From: an uncultured Granulicatella sp.
Lineage (GTDB): Bacteria > Bacillota > Bacilli > Lactobacillales > Aerococcaceae
Assembly: GCA_900551535.1 (NCBI GenBank)
Contig: URWJ01000050.1
Coordinates: 1-9,387, forward strand
Direction of reading: 5' to 3'
Length of the DNA: 9,387 nt
The notes under the pieces are model-generated. The model saw only the letters and a program-made list of their open reading frames with translations, was not told where the DNA came from and made no database searches. Shown in pieces: positions 5,382 to 9,387 of this stretch (within the stretch, counting starts at the first letter, position 1; the number at the start of each line of letters is the position of its first letter). The position numbers were made by a program, and so were the translations under genes.

Positions 5382-6116
5382 TTGATTACGATTAAAAATG
5401 TTGGGGTATCGTATGCGATGCAACCACATGTATTAAAAGATTGTAATGCAACCATTGAAGGACCAACTATTACCGGAATTATTGGGCCCAATGGTGCAGG
5501 TAAATCAACATTATTAAAAGCAATATTAGGACTTATTCAATCATCAGGAGAAATTCTGATTGATGGAGAACCCGTAAAAAAAGTATTACAAAAAATTGCC
5601 TATGTCGAACAAAAAAGTCAGATTGACTTTACATTTCCAATCACTATTCGTGAGTGTGTTGCTTTAGGAAGAACTGTTAAAAAGAAACCATTGCAACGAT
5701 TGACGAAAGAAGATTGGGAAAAGGTCGATGCAGCCATTGAAGAAGTGGGATTAACTGATTTAGCATCTCGCCAAATCGGGGCTCTTTCTGGTGGTCAATT
5801 CCAACGTGTACTATTAGCGCGTTGCATGGTTCAAGAAGCACAATATATTTTCCTTGATGAACCATTTGTAGGGATTGATATGCTTAGTGAGAAAGTCATT
5901 ATGACAATTCTCCGTAAATGGAAAGAGGAAGGGAAGACTATTTTAATGGTCAACCATGACTTATCGAAGGTGAAAGAATACTTTGACCAGGTGATTCTTG
6001 TCAAACACGCGATTGTAGCCTCTGGGAAAACAGAAGACGTATTCATTAAGAAATACTTAGATGATGTATACGGCGGTAGTGTGTATATTCCACAAGGGGG
6101 TGAGCAACATGCATAA
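5382..6116 (+). CDS. psaB: Manganese/iron ABC transporter, ATP-binding protein
   Basis: Cytoplasmic ATPase that powers the metal importer formed with the next two genes (PsaBCA, ScaCBA, SloABC and EfaCBA are names for the same system). Counting from the upstream ATG 5373, it shows Walker A GPNGAGKST (38-46), Q-loop Gln80, signature LSGGQ (138-142), Walker B YIFLDEP (158-164) and H-loop His195; it would be 247 residues. I prefer the TTG at 5382 (244 residues, starting MITIKNVGVSY). The only ribosome binding site, GAGGGG at 5367-5372, touches ATG 5373 directly but stands nine bases before TTG 5382. That start also fits the family's N-terminus. The gene overlaps the permease by eight bases, which suggests coupled translation. 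Expression is probably repressed by a Mn-sensing regulator through the operators upstream. Confidence 0.9.
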   Translation: MITIKNVGVSYAMQPHVLKDCNATIEGPTITGIIGPNGAGKSTLLKAILGLIQSSGEILIDGEPVKKVLQKIAYVEQKSQIDFTFPITIRECVALGRTVKKKPLQRLTKEDWEKVDAAIEEVGLTDLASRQIGALSGGQFQRVLLARCMVQEAQYIFLDEPFVGIDMLSEKVIMTILRKWKEEGKTILMVNHDLSKVKEYFDQVILVKHAIVASGKTEDVFIKKYLDDVYGGSVYIPQGGEQHA

Positions 6117-6942
6117 TTTCATTGAAGGGTTAATGGAATTCCATTTCCTACAAAATGCGCTTGTTTCAGCAGTCGTGATTGGTGCGGTTGCCGGAATTTT
6201 AGGATGCTTCATCATTCTAAGAGGAATGTCATTAATGGGGGACGCTATCTCTCACGCGGTATTACCGGGTGTAGCGTTGTCGTTTATTTTAGGAATTAAC
6301 TTCTTTATTGGAGCCCTCGTGTTCGGGTTATTAGCATCGTTCCTAATTGCGTTTGTGAATCAAAATAGTACTATCAAAGGCGATACCGCTATTGGGATTA
6401 CCTTTAGTTCGTTTTTAGCGTTGGGAGTTATTTTGATTGGTGTGGCGAAGAGTTCAACAGATTTATTCCATATTTTATTCGGGAATATTTTAGCCGTACA
6501 AGATATTGATTTACTCATTACATTGGTGGTGAGCGTGATTGTAGTCGTCGTTATTTTAGCGTATTTTAAAGAATTACAAGTAACGAGTTTTGATCCAGTC
6601 TTCGCTCAATCTACAGGGATGAATGTACAGTTTTATCATTACTTATTGATGTTCCTATTAGCACTAGTAGCCATTACGGCAATGCAAAGTGTAGGGACAG
6701 TCATGATTGTGGCACTACTAATTACCCCTGCAGCAACAGCGTATTTATATTCAAATCGTCTGAAAACAATGCTGATTTTAGCCGCAATATTTGGCTCATT
6801 ATCATCTATATTAGGATTGTTTATTGGATATACGTTTAACATCGCTATTGGGTCAACCATCGTATTAACTGCAGCAGCACTTTTTGTCGTAAGTTTTATC
6901 GTTTCACCAAAACAAAGAGAAAGAAGGAAATCTCATGAATAG
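6109..6942 (+). CDS. psaC: Manganese/iron ABC transporter, permease
   Basis: Membrane channel subunit of the metal importer, ABC-3 family, 277 residues. ATG 6109 follows AAGGGGGTG (6093-6101); in-frame starts further upstream lie within the ATPase gene and add non-homologous residues. About eight or nine hydrophobic helices can be seen. The family's opening LQNALVSAVVIGAVAGILGC and the stretch RGMSLMGDAISHAVLPGVALS are present. Later, GTVMIVALLITPAATAYL and FGSLSSILGLFIGY carry the typical conserved motifs that contact the ATPase and line the pore. The C-terminus is short and basic (SPKQRERRKSHE). It overlaps the ATPase gene by eight bases at its start and the lipoprotein gene by eight bases at its end, so all three are one tight operon. 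Confidence 0.92.
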   Translation: MHNFIEGLMEFHFLQNALVSAVVIGAVAGILGCFIILRGMSLMGDAISHAVLPGVALSFILGINFFIGALVFGLLASFLIAFVNQNSTIKGDTAIGITFSSFLALGVILIGVAKSSTDLFHILFGNILAVQDIDLLITLVVSVIVVVVILAYFKELQVTSFDPVFAQSTGMNVQFYHYLLMFLLALVAITAMQSVGTVMIVALLITPAATAYLYSNRLKTMLILAAIFGSLSSILGLFIGYTFNIAIGSTIVLTAAALFVVSFIVSPKQRERRKSHE

Positions 6943-7885
6943 CATGAAGAAATTTTTAGTAGCTACTCTTGTTGTCTTAGGGATTGCAGGATGCGCTACT
7001 GGTAAAGAGAATAGTTCTCAAACAACATCTGCAACAGCAGAAAGCAAAAAAATACAAGTAGTGACAACAAACTCTATTATTTATGATATGACAAAAAATA
7101 TCGCTGGCGATTTAGTGGATTTACATAGTATTGTTCCAGTAGGGCAAGACCCTCACGAGTATGAACCTCTACCAGAAGATGTTCAAAAAGTTCAAAAAGC
7201 AGACTTGATTTTCTATAATGGAATTAACTTAGAAAATGCTGAAGATGCATGGTTTACAAAAATGGTTAAAAATGCAGGTAAAGTTGCAGATAAAGACTAT
7301 TTTGCAGTAAGTGATGGTGTTGATGTAATTTACCTTGAAGGGGCAAATGAAAAAGGTAAAGAAGACCCTCACGCATGGTTAAATATCGAAAATGGTGTGA
7401 TTTATGCTAAAAACATTGCAAAACAATTAATCGCAAAAGATCCAAAGAACAAAGAAACATATGAAAAGAATTTAGCAGCTTATGTTGAAAAGCTAGAAGC
7501 GTTAGATAAAGATGCTAAACAACGTATCGCAAAAATTCCTGAAGAAAAACGTTTAATCGTAACAAGTGAAGGCTGTTTCAAGTACTTCTCTAAAGCTTAT
7601 GATATTAAATCAGCGTATATCTGGGAAATCAACACAGAAGAAGAAGGAACTCCAGAACAAATCGCAAACTTAGTACGTCAATTACGTGCGTCAAAAGTTC
7701 CATCATTATTCGTAGAAAGTAGTGTGGATGACCGTCCAATGAAGACTGTTTCTCAAGAAACTGGTCTACCAATCTTCTCAACAATCTTCACTGACTCTGT
7801 TGCAGAAGCAGGAAAAGATGGAGACAGCTACTACAGCATGATGAAATGGAACCTAGATAAAATCATTGAAGGTTTAAGCAAATAA
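6935..7885 (+). CDS. psaA: Manganese/iron ABC transporter, substrate-binding lipoprotein (PsaA/ScaA/EfaA family)
   Basis: Membrane-anchored metal receptor of 316 residues, cluster A-I. ATG 6935 follows AAGGA (6923-6927). The lipobox is IAGC with Cys20, after a hydrophobic signal. The metal ligands stand out: His74 (DPHEYEP), His146 (DPHAWLN), Glu212 (TSEGCFKYF) and Asp287 (FTDSVAE). All four sit exactly seven positions later than His67, His139, Glu205 and Asp280 of pneumococcal PsaA. The third ligand is Glu, not His, and there is no long His-rich loop, which points to Mn (or Fe) and not Zn. In related pathogens this lipoprotein supplies Mn for oxidative-stress defence and virulence. The gene is last in the operon and is followed within 5 bp by a terminator. 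Confidence 0.95.
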   Translation: MNSMKKFLVATLVVLGIAGCATGKENSSQTTSATAESKKIQVVTTNSIIYDMTKNIAGDLVDLHSIVPVGQDPHEYEPLPEDVQKVQKADLIFYNGINLENAEDAWFTKMVKNAGKVADKDYFAVSDGVDVIYLEGANEKGKEDPHAWLNIENGVIYAKNIAKQLIAKDPKNKETYEKNLAAYVEKLEALDKDAKQRIAKIPEEKRLIVTSEGCFKYFSKAYDIKSAYIWEINTEEEGTPEQIANLVRQLRASKVPSLFVESSVDDRPMKTVSQETGLPIFSTIFTDSVAEAGKDGDSYYSMMKWNLDKIIEGLSK

Positions 7886-7890
7886 TCATA

Positions 7891-7937
7891 AAGCGTTTGG
7901 AGTGATTCTGATATTGAGTCACTTCAAACGCTTTTTT
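7891..7937 (+). terminator. Rho-independent terminator after the Mn operon
   Basis: AAGCGTTTGGAGTGA (7891-7905) pairs with TCACTTCAAACGCTT (7919-7933) with a single G-T wobble, and the T run covers 7932-7937. The 15-bp stem begins 5 bp after the stop codon. Confidence 0.93.
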
Positions 7938-8233
7938 ATAAAGAGAATTTGCAAGAAGGGTCAATTATCAAATATTGGCAAAATTTCTTTAGTGTTATTG
8001 AGAGTTGAAATACAAACGTATTGATTAGAAAAGGTCGAGAAGTAAACCTTTTCTTTTCTTTTTTTTTATTCTACAATATTCAAAAGGAAGTATTGTCTTT
8101 TAAAGAAAACAGGTTAGAAAGAATATCAATTGATGAAAAACTATATTAGAGAGGAGAGGAATGATTCCAGCATAGATAGTCAGAAAAAAGAAAGGATGAA
8201 CTATCAATGTGGGAATTATCATAGGTGGATTTT
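7938..8233. other. AT-rich intergenic region without a recognisable gene
   Basis: No reading frame with a ribosome binding site of useful length is present; the longest tries are under 15 codons. It holds a terminator-like hairpin at 8027-8062 and a purine-rich stretch at 8150-8200. TACAAT (8072-8077) and TATATT (8142-8147) are -10-like, but neither has a fitting -35. The promoter of the gene at 8234 therefore cannot be placed. Confidence 0.5.
8027..8062 (+). terminator. Second terminator-like hairpin downstream of the Mn operon
   Basis: AGAAAAGGT (8027-8035) and ACCTTTTCT (8046-8054) form a perfect 9-bp stem with a 10-base loop. The stem runs into a long T-rich tract (8054-8068). It may back up the first terminator, or end a short RNA transcribed between 7938 and 8062. 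Confidence 0.6.
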
Positions 8234-8683
8234 ATGTTAAATAAGATTTATTATAGCTTGTCGATGGTGGTCTTTGTATTGAGTGCTGTAGTTGCATTTT
8301 ATGCACTAAGATTTGGAGATGTGTTTACGCAAGAGGGAATTCAACTGTTGTTTTTGGAATTGACGGGTGCTGGTGTGACATTGATGGGCTTATTGAATGT
8401 GAATAGCAAGTATTCTCTATTCACAATTGTTGTCGCTTCTTTAGTGCTTCTAGTGATTTTTTATCAAATGAATGCCAGTCATATTATGATGGCGGATTCG
8501 CTATCGAGTATTCAGGGTTCAGCTTTATGGAAAGAAAGTTTTGTTTGGACTTCACGTCTAGTATTGATGATGATGGCTTGGAGCTTGATTCAATTACTTT
8601 GCTTGCCAATTTTTTTCTTAGTCCATCGTTTTTTTGTACAAAAAACGAATGTTCCAGTTGACAAGCAAAAAGAATGGGTCTAA
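8234..8683 (+). CDS. Unknown four-helix membrane protein
   Basis: A 149-residue membrane protein I do not recognise. ATG 8234 lies five bases after AGGTGG (8223-8228). The GTG at 8225 is inside that ribosome binding site and is rejected. Hydrophobic segments fall at about residues 5-25 (YYSLSMVVFVLSAVVAFYAL), 38-57, 61-80 (SLFTIVVASLVLLVIFYQM) and 106-133 (TSRLVLMMMAWSLIQLLCLPIFFLV). A short polar tail, KTNVPVDKQKEWV, follows. No catalytic or transporter motif is visible. The 3' end of the gene doubles as a promoter for the T-box transcript: TTGACA lies in the codons before the stop, and the stop TAA itself begins the -10 box. Confidence 0.7.
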   Translation: MLNKIYYSLSMVVFVLSAVVAFYALRFGDVFTQEGIQLLFLELTGAGVTLMGLLNVNSKYSLFTIVVASLVLLVIFYQMNASHIMMADSLSSIQGSALWKESFVWTSRLVLMMMAWSLIQLLCLPIFFLVHRFFVQKTNVPVDKQKEWV

Positions 8684-8686
8684 AAT
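8658..8686 (+). promoter_or_regulatory. Strong sigma-A promoter for the T-box transcript
   Basis: A perfect TTGACA (8658-8663), a 17-bp spacer and TAAAAT (8681-8686). It overlaps the last codons and stop codon of the preceding gene. The predicted start near 8693 lies about 25 bases before the base of T-box Stem I. Confidence 0.85.
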
Positions 8687-8710
8687 ACAAAACAACTTAA
8701 AAATATAAAT

Positions 8711-8946
8711 TCAATGACAAAGAGAGTACAGAATTTTGGCGTCGAAAGCGAGATGAGGTAGAGTGGAAGCTCATCGGATTAGAAATTCTGGAAGCGCACT
8801 TTGTAGAAAAGATGGGGAAATCGAGTAGCCATCTTCGCAGAAATCTGCGTTAACAAGGAAAAGGATCGGGAAGCAATTCCCCGTCAAAATAGAGTGGTAC
8901 CACGACAGACATCGTCTCTTATGCGTTTAGCATAAGGGGCGTTTTT
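8711..8946 (+). ncRNA. T-box riboswitch leader, probably Arg-responsive
   Basis: A T-box leader senses uncharged tRNA and prevents termination ahead of its gene. Stem I can be drawn: CAAAG (8718-8722) with CTTTG (8799-8803) at the base, and CAGAATTT (8729-8736) with AAATTCTG (8783-8790) above. Between them lies the specifier loop, with AGAGTA (8723-8728) opposite GAAGCGCA (8791-8798). A codon followed by a purine next to the lower helix gives CGC (Arg, 8795-8797). GCG (Ala), directly after GAA, is the alternative. AAGATGG/CCATCTT (8809-8835), CGCAG/CTGCG (8836-8849) and CGGGAA/TTCCC (8867-8881) form further stems. The T-box AGAGTGGTACCACG (8891-8904) has TGGT, which would pair with a tRNA ending ACCA. 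Its AGAG can pair with CTCT (8916-8919) as the antiterminator. Confidence 0.92.
8913..8946 (+). terminator. T-box-controlled terminator
   Basis: CGTCTCTTATGC (8913-8924) pairs with GCATAAGGGGCG (8930-8941), with two G-T wobbles and a five-base loop, followed by five T residues. Its 5' arm contains the CTCT that the antiterminator would capture, so the two folds exclude each other. Confidence 0.88.
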
Positions 8947-8966
8947 ATTTTATAAGGAGGTTTCAA

Positions 8967-9387
8967 ATGAAGAAAATTATAGCGATGCTCATCGTGCTTG
9001 TCGGCTTCTTAGCAGCATGTACGAATCAAATAACAACAGAAAACAGTACAGGTTCGGCTGTGTTAGACCGAATTTATGCCAAAAAGAAAATCGTCATCGG
9101 AACAACAGCGGACTACCCGCCGTTTGAATGGCATTATATTAACGACGGTAAAGACTCAGTTGTCGGAATTGATATTGATATCGCCAATGCCATTGGTGAA
9201 GCGCTCGGAGTGGAGGTAGAGATTCGAGAGATGGAATTTAACTTCTTGATTGCGGCGATGAAGTCTGGAAAAGTAGACCTCGTGTTAGCAGGGATTACCC
9301 CAACCGAAGAGCGTAGTAAGGAAGTGGCATTCACGAATATTTACTACGATTCACATATGGTAGCGGTCGTGAAGAAGACGGATGCCG
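8967..9387 (+). CDS. Polar amino acid ABC transporter substrate-binding lipoprotein (3' end beyond window)
   Basis: Extracellular binding protein, family 3 (SBP_bac_3), that delivers an amino acid to an ABC permease. ATG 8967 follows AAGGAGG (8954-8960). The signal MKKIIAMLIVLVGFLAAC ends in a lipobox LAAC with Cys18. The mature part has the family's opening IVIGTTADYPPFEW, then VVGIDIDIANAIGEALG, FLIAAMKSGKVDLVLAGITPTEERSKEVAFT and YYDSHMVAVV. The Arg in the TPTEER segment and the preceding Gly/Asp-containing strand are where such proteins bind the ligand's alpha-carboxyl and amino groups. Only 140 residues of a usual ~270 lie in the window. The T-box upstream implies induction when one charged tRNA runs low. 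If the specifier is CGC the ligand would be arginine or another basic amino acid, but the protein sequence here does not prove it. Confidence 0.92.
   Translation, partial: MKKIIAMLIVLVGFLAACTNQITTENSTGSAVLDRIYAKKKIVIGTTADYPPFEWHYINDGKDSVVGIDIDIANAIGEALGVEVEIREMEFNFLIAAMKSGKVDLVLAGITPTEERSKEVAFTNIYYDSHMVAVVKKTDA

Noticed and set aside
6639..6860. Minus-strand frames opposite the permease, ATPase and lipoprotein genes
   Set aside because: They lie within clearly conserved plus-strand genes and have no ribosome binding site or family resemblance.
8161..8224. Very short frames (4 to 14 codons) upstream of the gene at 8234
   Set aside because: They are too short to support, have poor or wrongly spaced ribosome binding sites, and code for nothing recognisable.

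Overview
The window holds DNA from two domains of life. Bases 1 to about 1023 are Saccharomyces nuclear DNA: an internal piece of the nucleoporin gene NUP159, with its FG repeats, on the + strand and open at both ends. At about 1023 the sequence switches inside a codon to low-GC Gram-positive DNA, entering the middle of a ccdA gene. Nothing biological explains the join. An assembly or library chimera, or yeast contamination, is by far the likeliest cause. The rest looks like the order Lactobacillales: T-box leader, AGGAGG ribosome binding sites, lipobox lipoproteins, and a Mn-type ABC operon under a TTAGG-N4-CCTAA operator. The redox genes resemble those of Streptococcus. A relative such as Granulicatella is equally possible, and I cannot settle the genus by eye.

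Layout. 1024-2345: remains of a surface methionine-sulfoxide repair operon, namely ccdA (5' end lost), a TlpA/Etrx thioredoxin-like lipoprotein (intact), and the first ~68 codons of msrAB, cut off at about 2303. 2303-3544: a 5'-truncated and then a complete copy of an unrecognised multi-pass membrane protein family, closed by a terminator at 3551-3580. 3603-4356: a strong promoter, a 42-residue single-pass membrane protein, a perfect 11-bp hairpin and a Nudix hydrolase. 4371-5217: nagB with its own promoter and terminator. 5291-7937: a manganese/iron ABC importer operon (ATPase, permease, PsaA-type lipoprotein) with paired operators upstream and a terminator downstream. 7938-8233: an intergenic stretch with a second terminator-like hairpin. 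8234-8683: an unknown four-helix membrane protein. 8658-9387: a sigma-A promoter built into the end of that gene, a T-box riboswitch (specifier most simply read as CGC, Arg), and the start of a polar amino acid ABC transporter lipoprotein that runs off the window.

Functionally the bacterial part is cell-envelope housekeeping: redox repair of surface proteins, Mn uptake, amino sugar catabolism and tRNA-controlled amino acid uptake. I found no convincing new defence, mobile or biosynthetic system. The observations most worth checking are the two junctions (about 1023 and 2303), the T-box specifier, and the extra palindromes in the Mn-operon and nagB control regions.
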